Shown here one piece after another: positions 1 to 12,921 of a stretch of DNA of 64,000 nucleotides (positions are counted from its first letter, which is position 1; each line of letters opens with the position of its first letter). This DNA comes from Teratosphaeria epicoccoides (lineage: Eukaryota > Ascomycota > Dothideomycetes > Mycosphaerellales > Teratosphaeriaceae). The stretch covers positions 62,001-126,000 of the forward strand of contig JADDMT010000029.1 in NCBI GenBank assembly GCA_021401465.1, written 5' to 3'. The translations under genes were made by a program, and so were the position numbers. Below the pieces are notes generated by a model. That model saw only the letters and a program-made list of their open reading frames with translations, made no database searches and had not been told where the DNA came from.

Positions 1-231
1 CACCTGCTTTCGCATCAGCCTGCTTTACTCAATACACTCGTCACGACCTCACCCGTCACCTTTCGTACAAGCAGATCATCAAATTGACCAAACCAGAACC
101 TCTCCACAAGTCGCAGAGCAACAACACTTCTTTATTGAAGCCCCCAACGTATTGTCTGGCCACACCGCCGCAGCAGCCTCCTGCAACAGCAGCACAACGC
201 GACTCCCGGCGACCGCCACACGACACCTAGC

Positions 232-1667
232 ATGGCTACGCGACCACAGAACATTGGCATCAAGGCCATTGAGCTGTATTTCCCCAGCCAGGTCAGCGAT
301 TCGTCTACTTCTCCTAGTTGAACATGATTCTGACCAGCAGCCAGTGCGTCGAACAAACCGAGCTCGAACAGTTCGATGGCGTTAGCACCGGCAAGTACAC
401 CATTGGTCTTGGTCAGACGAAGATGAGCTTCTGCGACGACCGGGAAGACATCTACTCGCTCGCCCTCACTGCCGTCTCCTCCCTCTTCAAGAAGTACAAC
501 ATTGATCCGAAGAACATCGGTCGCCTGGAGGTTGGGACAGAGACCCTGCTAGACAAGAGCAAGTCGGTAAAGAGTGTGCTCATGCAACTGTTTGAGAAGT
601 CGGGCAATTTCAACGTCGAAGGTGTCGATACTGTTAATGCATGCTACGGCGGCACCAATGCTCTTTTCAATGCCGTCAACTGGGTGGAGTCGACTGGTTG
701 GGACGGCAGAGATGCAGTGGTTGTGGCTGGCGATATCGCTCTTTACAAGAAGGGCAATGCGAGACCAACTGGCGGTGCTGGCTGCGTAGCCATGCTCATT
801 GGCCCAGATGCGCCCTTGGCTTTCGAGCCAGGTCTCAGGGGCAGCTATATCACGCACGCATACGACTTCTACAAGCCAGATCTGACTTCAGAGTATCCGC
901 TTGTGGACGGCCAATACTCGATCCGATGCTACACGGAGGCTGTGGACAACTGCTATAAGGCATACAACGAGCGTGAGCAGAAGGAGAAAGCGAAGCTCAA
1001 CGGTCACACGACCAATGGTGTCCACCCAGAGCCAGAGACGCCTCTGGACAGATTTGACCACATGTGCTTCCACTCGCCTACCTGCAAGCTCGTGAACAAG
1101 TCTTATGCTCGCCTACTGTACAATGACTACAAAAACAACCCGGACAATGAGCTCTTCAAGGATGTTCCAGCTGAGCTCAAGGACCTCACCTACGACCAGT
1201 CAATCACAGACAAGACTGTGGAGAAGACTTTCGTGGCTTTAGCCAAGAAGCGGTTCGCACAACGTGTGCAGCCGTCGATCGAGGTCCCGACTATGTGCGG
1301 CAACATGTACTGCGGTTCCGTCTACTCCTCTCTTATTTCACTCCTAAGCAACGTCAGCTCTGCCGACCTCCAGGACAAGCGTGTCGGTATCTTTTCATAT
1401 GGTTCTGGTCTCGCGTCGTCGATGTTTTCGCTTCGCGTCAAGGGCAGCACGGAGGAGATTGCGAAGAAATTAGACCTGCACAAGAGGCTGGACAGCAGGC
1501 GAGTCGTGGCACCGGAGGTTTACGATGAGATGTGCAATTTGAGGGAAAAGGCGCATTTGAAGAAGAACTTCAAGCCGGCCGGCCAGGTCGACACGTTGTT
1601 CCCAGGGACTTACTACCTGACTGATGTCAATGACATGTTCCAGAGGAGTTATGAAGTGAAGCAGTAG
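232..1667 (+). CDS. ERG13: Hydroxymethylglutaryl-CoA synthase (HMG-CoA synthase)
   Basis: Condenses acetyl-CoA with acetoacetyl-CoA to HMG-CoA, the committed entry into the mevalonate/ergosterol pathway; cytosolic in fungi. Two exons, 232-291 and 345-1667, give 460 aa, the usual length. The first exon supplies the conserved N-terminus ending in YFPSQ. The 53-nt intron 292-344 (gtcagc..cag) joins it in frame to CVEQTELEQFDG, which is why ATG 232 is preferred over ATG 324 inside the intron. The catalytic cysteine is Cys120 in the motif VNACYGGTNAL, and the C-terminal half carries the conserved GSGLASSMFS stretch. No frameshift or missing residue was seen. A second mevalonate enzyme, ERG8, lies at 45 kb in the same window. 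Identification is certain from family similarity; only the splice site is inferred. Confidence 0.97.
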
Positions 1668-2996
1668 GTAGATCCAATGACTTGATCCGTGCACAGGCAT
1701 TGCTGGAGCTGTAGGCTGCTGCGCCCAGGAGAGAGCCGGCCGCAGATGAGTCCACATCGGTGCTTCAGGAACAGGCATTCGACGCCGCCATCGAAGGCAT
1801 GGTCCGCGAGGTCTACACCGCGTTGCACCTTGGCCGCTGCAATCGAAAGCTTGGGATGTGTATCAAAGTCCAGGCCTGCAGAGTGCGACAGTGCTTCGTA
1901 GCGCTAGTCCTGCACTCGGTTTGCTGGAGTCTCTTGGTATGGCGGATGTTCGAGATGTGGAAATCGACTCATCTTGCGACTCTCGTACATAGGGATCAAT
2001 GAAGTACCGTATCGACAGCTCGTAACGAAACTCCATATGTCGAACTATTGCTACCTAGATCATAACTGTGCCTCAGCGATTCCATCGGACAGTCAGCTTG
2101 TCGACACTGGCTGAATTGGCCGTGGTGTGAACTGGTCAAGATGCCTAACTGTTGATCCAGTGCTGAATCTATCAATGAACCATGGTTGATGGATTGATCG
2201 ATGAGGGCACCAATGGCAAGTTCGCCGACCAATGAATGGGTTGATTCTTGTGGAGTTGTTCCACGAGTTTCGTATGAGCACACAGAAAATAAGGCGAAGA
2301 CTCCATGTCAAGCATTCCCTTCCATTGGCATACCCTGAAACCAAGCACGAAACTAGGATCAATGGTGCCGGTGCAGTGTTTAGCCTGAGTTTAAGCCCGA
2401 ACTAGACTATCCGGAACCCTCCGTCATTGGAGAAGGCCGACTGGGGCTCGTCTTGGATGTTAGTGAAAGGAGACGGAAAAACTGGATGAGACTGAAGCAT
2501 GTGGCGGCGTTGTCGAATGTGTGTCTCTGATTAAAGTGTTCGGACGATGTCGCTCAAGTGTATCGATTTGATTGTATGGAAGCGCAAGAAATGTAAAGCG
2601 CGCCAAATTTGGTTATTCGCCGGACTTAATTACCTAGTTCTCGACCACGCGCTGCACGGACGCCGGACGGTGACTGGCTGCGGTGCGCTTCGGGCTCTCG
2701 TCTCCTCCCATCCCACACCATTTCAAGCTGTTGCTTGCGACGTAGACATTGCATGGTTTGTTTCTTTGTTCCCGGCCACACCCACGACCCATTAACGACA
2801 AGTCTCGCACTTATTACGCTCAATTCATTCGTTATTACTTGGCTTCTACGAGCGGGCGGTGTGTATGTGTTTGTCGGAACGTGGCAAATAGGACGACGTG
2901 CGCGATTTCGAGTGTTTTGTGGCTTCAGGGCTGTGCAGGCCGGGCAGGCCACGCTCAGGGAGCCTTCAGGCCGCACAGTGATCACGCAGCGCCATC
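1668..2996. other. Intergenic, 3' of ERG13 and 5' of the membrane-protein gene
   Basis: About 1.3 kb without a convincing gene. Small open frames on both strands show no recognisable domain and start inside random sequence. The right half (about 2640-2990) is presumably promoter and 5' UTR of the gene starting at 2997; no distinct element was recognised. Confidence 0.6.
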
Positions 2997-5374
2997 ATGG
3001 AGCGACATTCACTGTTGGGCGGGGATGTGCGGGAGGGCCAGAATGTCTTTGGAGATGAGTTCGAAACGCATGACTTTGATATGGTCGCGGATGGATTCAG
3101 GCCTTCGGATCACGATAGAGAAGGCGACGAGGCGGACGAGCGGGAGCACGATGAGGAAGGACAGGTAGATGGGCACCCGATCCGGTCAGTGTCGGCGCAT
3201 TATGCCGACACTCCCTCGAGGCCGGTCATATCCTCGCCTACGAGCAGAAGCTCGATTCGCAAGAGCCGAGGCAGTGTGGGCGGGTCGGGTGGTGGTGCGA
3301 GCAATCCCTTCGCGGACCCGGACGCAGAGGACGAGAGAGAAGCCGGCATGTCTTTCGAGCCGGAGTTCGCAGCACATAGGAGCATGTCATCGGGATCCTC
3401 TCATCAATTTGCGCGGACGGCCAGCCAGAGATTTGCGTTGGGCCCAAGCCATCCCTATGGTATGTATCCGCAAAGCACGATGGCACGAACACCGAGCATG
3501 GCCACGCAATCTACAGTGAGGCCGATGAATAGGCAGTCATCGTCGTCGCGGACCAATGAACCCGCGCATCCGTACACACTGTACCCTCAAGGTGTTGACG
3601 AGGACACTGCCGACGATGAGGACGAGATACGCGCGAACCCAGTACCTGTTGGCTTCCCTGGCCTTGGTCAGTCGTACCAGCGCCGCCTGGGTCCGGATGG
3701 TGAGGAACAGGATATCGTCGGCGAGGATGGACATACTGAGCAACTACCTCCCTACAGTCGGTACCCGGAGGATGGGCCGGAGAAGATGCCATTGCTCGTA
3801 CCAGAAGCGCCACGAGCATTGCACAGTAGGGCGCCAGTGGCTGGCACAGATCCTACTATGGCGCTGATGCATGATGCACTGCACCCGTCCCCGACACCAC
3901 AACCACAAGTCCAGTCCATGTCAGATGCGTCCACACTGGGAGAGACCAGAACACGGTCATCAGCTGATGAAGAGCCGCTTATTGAGAACTCTATCGCCTC
4001 GAAGAAGAGCTGGAGCGAAAAGTCATGGAAGGAGAAGCGGAAACACAAGTTTTGCGGCATACCGTTTTGGTGGTATCTGCTTGGTGTCGCTGTGATTGTT
4101 TTCATCGCCGCTGTCCTCGGCGGTGTCATTGGTGGTTTTGTGCTGAATGCCAAAAACAATAAGACGTATGATGCATACTTAATCGGTGGTAGCACGATGA
4201 TTTGCTAACATTGTCTAGGCCATGGGACAAAGCAGCCAAGTCCTCTTTGTATGACGCTAGCAGTATCCCCACGCCGTCCATCGCACCGCCCACAGGTACT
4301 TACCAGCTGTCTCTCAGCACGCCACAGGCCACGCAAGCATCCTGCCTCACAGAGTCTGGTCAATCTGCTGCGTGGTCCTGCGAGGTCGCTGGACCGCCTG
4401 CAGAGGCTATCAGTGTTGGCACTCCTCCGAACAGTGATCAGCTCGGCGCTTTCATTTTCTATGCTTCCAATGACGAGACGATACAGTATGGCACTCAAGC
4501 CTCTTTCATGGAGACAACCTTTGCACCCTTCGAGGCGGTGCAAGACAACGATGACCCGTCGAGTGGGCCAGCTTACTATTTCTCGCAGTTCTATGACAAG
4601 CTTGTTGTCGTTCCGGAGGATGCACTCACTGCTACTTCGGGTAAGCATAAACGGGATATCAAGCTCAGTTTGGACTTCACGCAGAGAGCTGTAGCAAGGG
4701 CTGGCGAGAAGCCGTGGTTCTGCGTTTGGAACAATACCTTCCTGGAAGGTTTTGTGTATGTGGAAAGGCCTGTGGCCACCAGCTATGCCACAAACACGTC
4801 GTCTACATCAGCGGCGAGCTCGATGGATGCCACTGCAGTAGCTACTACCACCGCCAACACATTATCAACGAGCAGTAGCGCAACCATGGGTGCATCGGCT
4901 GTCCCCACCGACTTCCTCACAACCGCCACCATCAACATGCCTTCCTCCACAGCCACCTTCACTGGACCTGCATCGGCCGTTGCAGCATGGCAGTCCCGTG
5001 AGGCAGCTGTTGATTCCTCTCACCTCGACGCCCAAAAAGCCGACCCAAGTGACCACAACAAGCGGCAGGCGCCGCCGGGCCAGAATGGTATCTACGACAC
5101 TTTGACGCTATATCCGTACGTCGTGAAGCTGGAGGAGCGCCGCTTGCCTGGTAACACTGTTTCGCCTTATTGCCAGCAGTACCAAATCTTGGACGACGGC
5201 GGCTACAACTGGGTACCTAATGCAGACGGCGGGCCTATCATTGTGTCGCTGCAGGAGTCAGATCCGTCGTACGGCGCATACCAGAGCGCGGGAATTGCAG
5301 GCTCCGGCTCGAAGAGGTCGAAGAGGGATGACGTGGGTGGTTGTCATTGCCAGTGGATCAGTGGGCAGGCTTAG
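2997..5374 (+). CDS. Large single-pass membrane protein, DUF7820-like fungal family
   Basis: Function unknown. Two exons, 2997-4165 and 4219-5374, give 774 aa. The 53-nt intron begins gtatga, contains the branch-like ttgctaac and ends ctag; splicing restores NKT-PWDKAA in frame. Residues 1 to about 350 are a hydrophilic, Ser/Pro/Asp/Glu-rich, probably disordered cytosolic tail with repeated HPY and LYPQ motifs. A basic KEKRKHKF patch precedes one clear membrane helix at about 358-383. The rest looks extracellular: a folded domain with paired cysteines and the KPWFCVWNNT..EGFVYV segment typical of this fungal family, a Ser/Thr/Ala-rich linker likely O-glycosylated, and a conserved C-terminal domain (YPYVVKLEERR). 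The topology suggests a plasma-membrane or wall-facing protein. Older databases sometimes call such proteins glycoprotease-family, but no protease motif is visible. The family name is from memory. Confidence 0.85.
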
Positions 5375-6155
5375 TTTGCCACCAATGACTCGACTGGGCC
5401 ACCGAGCGATCCAAATTTGGACATCTGGCACCCGCCTACGATGTTGGGCATGACGCTGCCTTGACGGATTTCACGATATCGCTTCATGTCTGGGATTTTG
5501 GCGTCCCTTGTGCGGGCAGGCTCTCTGAGCCTGACATTGGCGCATTTTGGCGTTACAGGGAAAGCGAACGGGAATTACAGCCGTATGCGTTTGAACGGAT
5601 GGGAATCGGACTCGCAACAAGCCGGCGCACAGGGAGCGAGCGAGCAAGCAAGCGAGTGCTGTGCGGAGCTTGATGGTTTTGTTTGTGGCGCACACATTTT
5701 TTTGGTGCGATTGAGCGTTCCAGTCAGGCATACAAGTCCAGCTTGTGAATCGGGAATCATTTATTACTAGGATTGTACTGTCATCAAAGTCACCGAATCA
5801 TGGACCCCACTTTACCGCTCTGCGTTCTGCACGTTGCGCTTGCCCAGTAATTCATTCGTACCTATTACATTTGCTCATGCACGTGAAGGCTACAACAAGC
5901 CCTACGCTCCTTACTTTGCGCATGCGTCTTGAGCAGAGGTTGCTGCATAGCGCAAGTGAAAAGACAGGAGCACACTCGACCGCACGAGCACCTTCTCAAA
6001 ATTTCTGACTCAGAAAACAATCGACTCTACTTCAACCATTCTCCCAGAAAGATGAACAAAAGAGACAATCATACAATCACGTTGCCAGTCCGTTCGTGAC
6101 TCCAAGTTCCGAACTGACCTGTCACGCTGATATATCGGAGAACAACGTCGCCACC
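5375..6155. other. Intergenic, promoter region of TAD2
   Basis: 780 bp holding the 3' end of the membrane-protein gene and the 5' region of TAD2. The open frames have no recognisable domain. The only notable site is the strong Kozak context CCACCATGG at the TAD2 start. Confidence 0.6.
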
Positions 6156-6936
6156 ATGGTTTTCGGCCCCATCCCCAACCGCGAGTATCATGAGGGCTTC
6201 ATGCGCAAAGCCATCGAAATGGCGGAGCTGGCGCTGAAATCTGATGAGACACCAGTCGGTTGCGTTTTCGTGAAGGACGGAGAGGTGATTGGCAGGGGCA
6301 TCAACGGCACGAATGCGTCTCTCAATGTAAGAGCATACCAACGTGATCCCGAGGCGTTAGTGCTTGACTGACATCAATTTGGCATCCAGGGGACGAGACA
6401 TGCCGAGTTTGTCGCACTGGCGGAGATCATGGCGAAGCACCCGCAGAGCGTGCTCAAGCAGACGGATTTGTACGTCACGGTCGAGCCATGCATCATGTGC
6501 GCTTCGGCGCTCAGGCAGTACGGAATCAGGAGTGTGTATTTTGGCTGTCTGAACGACAGATTCGGCGGTTGTGGTGGTGTCATGACGGTGCATGCGGACC
6601 AGGGTGTCGATCCGCCGTTTCCGGTGTATGGAGGATTGTTTAGGGAGGAGGCGATCATGCTGTTGAGGAAGTTTTATGTGCAGGAGAATAATAAAGGTAT
6701 GCTTGGGAGTGGTTTGGTTGGGGGTGGGGACATGGTGGTGCTGACGATGTGGTATAGCTCCTGATCCGAAGCCGAAGAAGAATAGGGAGTTGAAGACGGA
6801 AATTCTGCCTGTTGCGACGCCCGAGGTGGCTACACCAAACGGGGGCACGCCGGCGGTTGAGAAAGGCAATCCGTTGGCGGAGAAGCTGGAGAAGGCTAAG
6901 GTGAAGGGGCATCAGGTGAAGGCTGCTGGGAGTTGA
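6156..6936 (+). CDS. TAD2: tRNA-specific adenosine deaminase catalytic subunit Tad2
   Basis: Catalytic half of the Tad2-Tad3 heterodimer that deaminates adenosine 34 to inosine in tRNA anticodons, allowing wobble decoding. Three exons, 6156-6326, 6390-6696 and 6758-6936, give 218 aa. Introns are 63 nt (gtaaga..ccag) and 61 nt (gtatgc..atag). Splicing joins NASLN to GTRHAEF and so rebuilds the zinc and proton-shuttle motif: His61 and Glu63 in HAE, with Cys91 and Cys94 in PCIMC. The C-terminus after residue 160 is a Lys/Pro-rich tail outside the deaminase fold. The start was chosen because CCACCATGG is a near-perfect fungal context and the protein then begins with the family-like MVFGPIPNREYHEGFMR. 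It converges on the DUF3292 gene. Confidence 0.94.
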
Positions 6937-7387
6937 AGGAGGCTCGACAATGCTTCGCGATGATCGAAATCAGCAGCCACTCAGTCTTCATTCTATGATC
7001 GAGGAGGATGTTTGCACCGAGCTCCAAGGAATCCTGCTTGATACAAGATGCATCTCACTGCGAGCTTGCATAGAAACCATTGCCATTGAGCGATAGACCT
7101 GCATCATTGGAGTTGAGATAATGCGCCATGGAATATGAACATGGGCCCGCGATCAGTGCACTATGGCAGCACTAGTATCGCTCTTGCAGTACATGCGTCC
7201 TTGAGGGCTGTCACCGCCTGAAGACGTGGCAATTTATGCAAACATATGGACGTCGAGCAAATAATGGCTTAGACATCGTCATTTCTGACCGTAATGGACT
7301 AGGCTTCTGCCTCTCCAAGGTATCACTACTGACTACATCATGCCATAGGACTCTGTCTTGGACAACTCTCGGGGTACCTGCCGTTCT
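6937..7387. other. Convergent intergenic region between TAD2 and the DUF3292 gene
   Basis: 450 bp between the 3' ends of two convergent genes. No gene, RNA or repeat was recognised; presumably two overlapping terminator/3' UTR regions. Confidence 0.6.
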
Positions 7388-9506
7388 TCACCAAGCCTCC
7401 CACTTCTGCCCACCTATCGCGATCAACCGATTGAACAACTCATCCCTCAAAATCATAGCGGTTATAACCCAACTATTCCCCTGCTTATCAACGATTTCCA
7501 GACCATCAGCAATCTCCCGATCCAAAGCCCATCCCACGACCAACTTGGCCTTCCACCCGAGGCCGCCCACTTTCTTCAGCTCCTTGATATCCGCCACAGC
7601 TATAGTCCACACGGGGTGCAGCTCGTCTTCACGGTTTTCGCTACCTTTCGCCTCGATAGACTTGTCGATCGAAAAGGAGACGCAAGGAATGGTGGCCTTG
7701 GTGCTGATATACACGTGGCCCTTCTTGCCATGGTAGCGACACTTGAAGTCCACTGGTCCTGTCAGGTTATCTTCTCCGGACTTCGGAATGACACCAAGAC
7801 GCTGCTTTGCGAGCTCGCTGCCGGCTTTGGCTTTGAGGTGGTCGGCTCCCAGAGCGGTTTCCACGGCGCCCTTGACTCCAGACTTGAATACCCCGAGCAG
7901 ACGAGCACCATGCTTGCCGTGTTTTTTCTCTTTGGAGGCAGCCACGTCGGCGCCAGCTGTTTCGTACGCGGTGTCGGGGTCATGATTCATGGCTTCTTTC
8001 AGCTCTTCGTCTGTCGCGTTGAGAGGATAGTCAGAACCAACAGCACGGAGGTGCTCGTCCGTCACCTCAGCGGGATGTTCGGGTGGCGGCGCAACACTCG
8101 AAGGTGGGGGTGGGAGAGGTGCTTTGTTTGCCTCGCCGATGCGGAGGAGAGTGATCGTGAGCTGTGCGTTGGTAGGGACGCCTTTCAGCAGCGTGTTGCG
8201 GAGCTCGAGCAGTTTTTGCCATTTGGGAAATTTCCTGTTGAGCCAGTCGAGACCGCGCGTTATGACTGGGTCGCCAAAGAAGCCGATGCCGATGCCAAAG
8301 GTCATGCCTTTCATTACCATATAGCTTGTGATGAAAGGTGATGCGGCAAGGAGAGGAACTACGAGCGTTGCCAGGCGGAGACGGTAGACTTCTCGAGGGA
8401 ATGGCGGTGTGGGATCCAGTGCATTGCCGAATCGTTCCCAAGTGTCAGCGACATCTGCAAGGCCGTGCATGATGGGCCTCATCTTGTTCCACATAGCGGT
8501 CTCCATCGGCGCTTTCGTTTTATCGTGGTGCGGAGCAGCCTGACCACCCGCTGCAGAGACTCTGGCATTACTAGCGCTGATCGCCATAGCTGTTGGGTCT
8601 GGTACCCTGCCATCTGGTGCGTCACCTTTCTCGTGCTCGACACCCGGTGGGTCGTTCTGTGGATGTTTGCCAGAAGCACTGGACAAAGCAACGTGGGCGA
8701 TCGAGTTGACAAAGTTGCTAGCTTCAGCCTCGACCGCCTCACCTTTGTGATTCTCTGGAGCGCCCGTGGCCGAGTCTGTTGAACCCAGTACGCCAGCCTT
8801 AGGTTTCTGTACGCCGCCAGTCTTGGCCGACACGAGCGCAACCGGTGCTGGCGGAAACAAGAGCTCCCGGCTTGGGGGCCAAACAATCAGAGTCAGGATG
8901 GTAAGCGACAGGAGTGGTACAATGAAGTCAAAGATCCAGGCGATTGTGTATGCGGCACAGCAGTACGCAGTTCGTTTCCTCTCGCGCCAGGACCTCAATC
9001 GAACCACATGCTTGACAGCAGCCAACACTCCGATTCCGACGGTCATATACAGACGCTCGAGATTTGCCCTGAGCTTGTCTGGAGAGAACTCTTCTTCATC
9101 TGCAATGTTGAGATCCAGATTCCCGGGTACTGGATATGGAAACTCTTTGACATGGTACATTTGCTGTGAAGGTCAGTCGCATTGGTACCAACCCAAACCA
9201 TGCTTGGCTACTCCTCACCTTGTTGAAGCGGCGAATCAAGATCCACAAGTCTGAATTCCTCATGCCGCCCACCAAGGGATTAGCAATATCGTCTGCCCGC
9301 TCATTCCATCCTAAGTCCTTCACTTCAGCATCATGGTCTGTCTGTGCATGGCCTTTCTCGTCATGGTCAGCCACTGCAAGCGCATGGCTGGCGCTTGGCT
9401 CTTCATGCAAAGCATTTGCTGGGGTCCGTTTGTCCGGATCTGTGGCTGCTTCGACATTGTCAGGGAGTGGCAATATATCTCTGATCGCCCGGCCGTTGAC
9501 TGCCAT
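7388..9506 (-). CDS. DUF3292 family membrane protein
   Basis: Fungal protein of unknown function. Two exons on the minus strand, 9506-9219 and 9163-7388, give 687 aa. The 54-nt intron starts gtgagg and ends cacag; splicing joins IRRFNK to QMYHVK in frame. The family core is clear: NPLVGGMRNSDLW near residue 80, the segment LNIADEEEFSPDKLRANLERLYMT, then two hydrophobic segments (VGIGVLAAVKHVV and IAWIFDFIVPLLSLTILTLIVW). After these come VSAKTGGVQKPKAGVLGS and a further membrane-associated stretch (LVVPLLAASPFITSYMVM). The C-terminal 180 residues are soluble and may form a lipid- or membrane-binding domain (GRAM/PH-like); that is inference. The first exon is acidic and probably disordered. 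ATG 9506 is the only in-frame start upstream of the conserved block. Domain assignment is from memory of PF11696. Confidence 0.9.
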
Positions 9507-10406
9507 GTTTGCTGCTGTCCCAAGGTTCTCTGGGATCTTACAAAGCCACCAGAGTATGTATGACAGACTTAGGAAAGAGTCTAGAGATGAAGTTCAAACC
9601 GACGTGCGTACGTGGCTAGAGTTCAGAGAGCCGATAGCATTGATGTGCGGTAGCAAAGGCTGAATGATGTCAGAGGCGCGCTTGATGCGGTGCCAGCAGG
9701 CGTAACAGAATTTTGGTCTTTGATGTGTCCACAGCAAGAGCGCAACAAAGGTTCTGCCTTGGCAAGCCCAGGTCGAACCGGCAAGATTGCACTTGGAGTG
9801 ACTGCGCTATTGCTGCAACATAATTGAAGTCTGCCGGGACCAAGTTCAAGACGTCGGATACCCAACGCCAGAGCAGCCTTGCGGTCATGTTCACGACGAA
9901 GGGTCGAAGAGATTCTTCCCTACTCCTTGAGCCTGTCTTCAGACATCGCCTGGCGAGGTGACACGGGTCATTCTTCGACCACCTATCCATACAATGTCTC
10001 AACCCTGGGTGGTCGTATCGAGAGCATCGATGGCTGTCAACGTTATGGCGCGGCCGATGCACTTGGAGCAGGCTGAATTGCAAGGGCTCTCTGCCGTCCT
10101 AGGAGGTAAGATAATTCGAGTCTTGAAGGAGAAGAGTTACGCCGTCTAGGCGATTATCATTATTGAAACACAACATATAACGGTTCCGAGGGCGACGATT
10201 ATGCCGCGACACGTGACTTCAACCCATGAAGGTTCGATGACGCCTGTGGCCATAGCTTTACCAGCCTCTCTGAGACCCGGGGCTGCGAAGCTCCCACGTA
10301 CCCACGTTCCTGGAGGTCCTTGAGTCCGGCCCCCGTCAGTTCAGCCTCTCTCCTCTCCTCTCACAACCTGTCCTTTCAAACACTCTGCTGCACACATCCA
10401 GCCATC
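9507..10406. other. Divergent intergenic region
   Basis: 900 bp between divergent genes. No convincing gene. A CT-rich tract at about 10345-10368, shortly before the start at 10407, resembles the pyrimidine-rich leader common in highly expressed fungal genes. No other element was recognised. Confidence 0.55.
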
Positions 10407-11275
10407 ATGTCAACCCGCGGTAGCAAGAGGAAGGCCGATGAGGAGGAAGAGCTAGTTGAGTTGCCGGAGGATGGCTCGGACGAGGAGTAAGTACACCTCA
10501 ATGCATTGCTTCGCTCTGCCATTGGATTTTTTTTAGCGCATTCTGAGCGACAGGTACACCATTGTCGCGTGATCTTTGCGACTACAAATGTCCATTGCTT
10601 TTCATAATGCCTTTCTTATCGGCTCGTCGCATTGGATCGTACAGGTCACGATCGTTCCAGCAGCCCGCTGACTCTTTTGCAGAGAAGAATACGAGTCCGA
10701 AGGAGACTACGACGACGAAGGCGACGAAGATGAAGAGGACGAGGAAGGTGACGAGGAGGCCGAAGAGCCAGCACCTAAGAAGAAGTCCGCGCCTCGTATG
10801 TCGACCATCCAGGCTTCCGGATCACGCAATCACTGACGTTCAATCAAGAACCTTCGTCCAAAAAGCAGAAGCTGGAACAACCAGAAGAGGTCGGTGACGA
10901 GGAGGAGGAGGTAAGAGCTCTCAACACACGCGACTATGGCGGACCAATGCCTGTCACAAGGTGACTGCGCAGTTCCACCATCCGCACATAATTTCCGTCA
11001 AGATCAAATTTCATCTACTAACGAGTGGCAATAGGTCGAAGCCGACGATGATGAGGCCGATGGCGCGGAGCTTGAGGACGAGAAGGAGGAAGCGGATCCC
11101 GATGAGGTCAGCTTGAAACGTGTCAGCACATTCAAGACCTGTTGCTAACACAGACTAGGACGAGGATGCCGCAGAGACCGCCAAGTCTGGTGGCCCGACC
11201 GCGAGCGCCAAGGCCAGGAACCAGGGCAAGGTCCCGAAGGAGGCTGACCTCGACGAAGTGGACGACGAAGAGTAA
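10407..11275 (+). CDS. Small acidic, lysine-tipped protein, probably nuclear (five exons)
   Basis: No family recognised with certainty. Exons 10407-10486, 10683-10795, 10849-10910, 11035-11106 and 11159-11275 give 147 aa. Every join keeps frame and all four introns are GT-AG (gtaagt, gtatgt, gtaaga, gtcagc donors). The protein starts MSTRGSKRKADEEEE, with a basic KRK patch that could serve in nuclear import. It then alternates Glu/Asp runs with short basic islands (APKKKSAP, PSSKKQKLEQ) and ends KVPKEADLDEVDDEE. This composition resembles histone or ribosome-assembly chaperones (Chz1- or nucleoplasmin-tail-like), but no CHZ motif is visible, so function is not assigned. Three of the four introns fall within or at the edge of acidic runs. 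A pyrimidine-rich leader precedes the start. Confidence 0.75.
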
Positions 11276-12921
11276 TTGTATTCCACTCGAAGTCTGGAAG
11301 TGAAAGTTGAAAAGCAAACAGTGGGTGATGTTTGAGCCACGCCAACGAGGCTCAGCGGGCAGCAGTGCAGAGTAAAAAAAGAATCTTGTATTGTATAGTA
11401 GCTGTCGACCAATTATATCGTACCAACTATGGCATGATTTTAGTGCCTGTTCTGTTCACTTTAGCTGCTCATTGACATGACAGAAGTGCATTGTCAGAAT
11501 TCACGAAGTTGACCACATGTGCATCAAGCCATTTCGTCTGGACATTGCGCCCGGACAATCATTCCCACAGATAAATCAGGGTGATTACGTACATTTGCCC
11601 GAAGCCTTCAGGCTGGCGGCACTACTTCTTTATATCCAATATGAAAGCATCGTCGATCTGTCCGCCGCAGACCTGTGATCGATAGCGCCGGTCTCAACTT
11701 CGCGGTCGCGAGCCCTTACTCCAGTGCCGCTTTGAAAATGGCGATAACTTTCCACCCTCTTCCAGCAGAGCGCCCTCGGCATTGCTCGCTGTCAACACGT
11801 CCCTACGACAATCATGCGAGCCGGCCATTGCATCGACCGTCACGATTCAGTTTGAGCGCGCAGACACGATTGAGTGCAATGGTGTCATGTTGAATACAGA
11901 GGCCAGATGATTGCGTACACGGGTCACTTAGAAACCGCTACAATTGCCCTCTCCCAGAACATCAATGCTCGGCGATCCTCTTTCATACCATCAATGCCTC
12001 GTGCTCGCCAAGCTCCATGAGCCAAAGCACAGTCTGTCTCAACCGCGAGACATCTGCATGATATCTCATGGGCGTCAATAATGCTCCCGTATGTTGAAGA
12101 CCAACGTGCATGCTTGCCACACAGCCAATGCGGACACGCTGCCTGTGCGCACTGATCTCCGCCCAGCAGCGCAGTCGCTTGTCTTGATGCTAGGAGGGAC
12201 GCCATTGCCTGGTGTGCCGCAGTCGTCGAATTGGATGCATTGTCCATGCTCATTGACTTGAACGCAGACGGATGTGCAGAGCGCTGCTCGTATTTCGCTA
12301 GTAGCGGTTTTCGTCGACGCAGATGGTGGTTTGCCGAGAGCGCTACCATTCTGAACCAGAATATTGTCCGAGAGAGACAAGTTTGCAACCGGAAGGTTGG
12401 CTAGGCCTATCAAGATGGACTGATGCTTCATTTCTGCTCCGTGTCTTGCGCTTTGACTCAAGAGCCGGAGTCGTGAACTCCAGTGTGGTTATCGATGCTC
12501 GTTTGGGCTCGCGGACTGAGAAGAGCTTAATATGCAGCTCTAGCAAACAGAAAAGGTGCCACGTTTCAATCGCGTGCACGAAGTAGATACACTTGTGCGT
12601 GCACACCGCTTAGCTGCACTACCTGACCACCGTCATAGGCATGAATCGATGTTCAGGGACCAGTCTGGGGCTATGGTCTAGTGGGATACCTCCCATGCTG
12701 CTTCCTCACCTGTCAAAAAATTGATAGGAGTGCCCAAGGTCAATCTTTCAGAGCTAGAGCCGCCCTGGTGCCGGCAGCGTTGCGCAGACCGTGTCGCATT
12801 ACTGAGATATGGAGCCAATGCGTGTCGCGCTTTCGCCAAGCGACAGCACCAATTGCCAGAGGCGACCATTCGGTCCGCGAGTTGACGATCATTTCCAGAA
12901 CATCTTCTCAGCTGGTCTCCT
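11276..12921. other. Intergenic, possible gene relics
   Basis: 1.6 kb without a gene I can defend. Minus-strand frames at 11924-12461 are open for 130-150 codons but overlap in different frames, lack a recognisable domain and have no good start, so they are treated as chance or heavily decayed sequence. Confidence 0.5.

Noticed and set aside
7358..8341. 327-codon plus-strand frame
   Set aside because: Antisense shadow of the DUF3292 gene; no recognisable domain.
12075..12461. Minus-strand frame of 128 codons with a cysteine-rich middle
   Set aside because: No start in good context and no family; a second overlapping frame is equally open.
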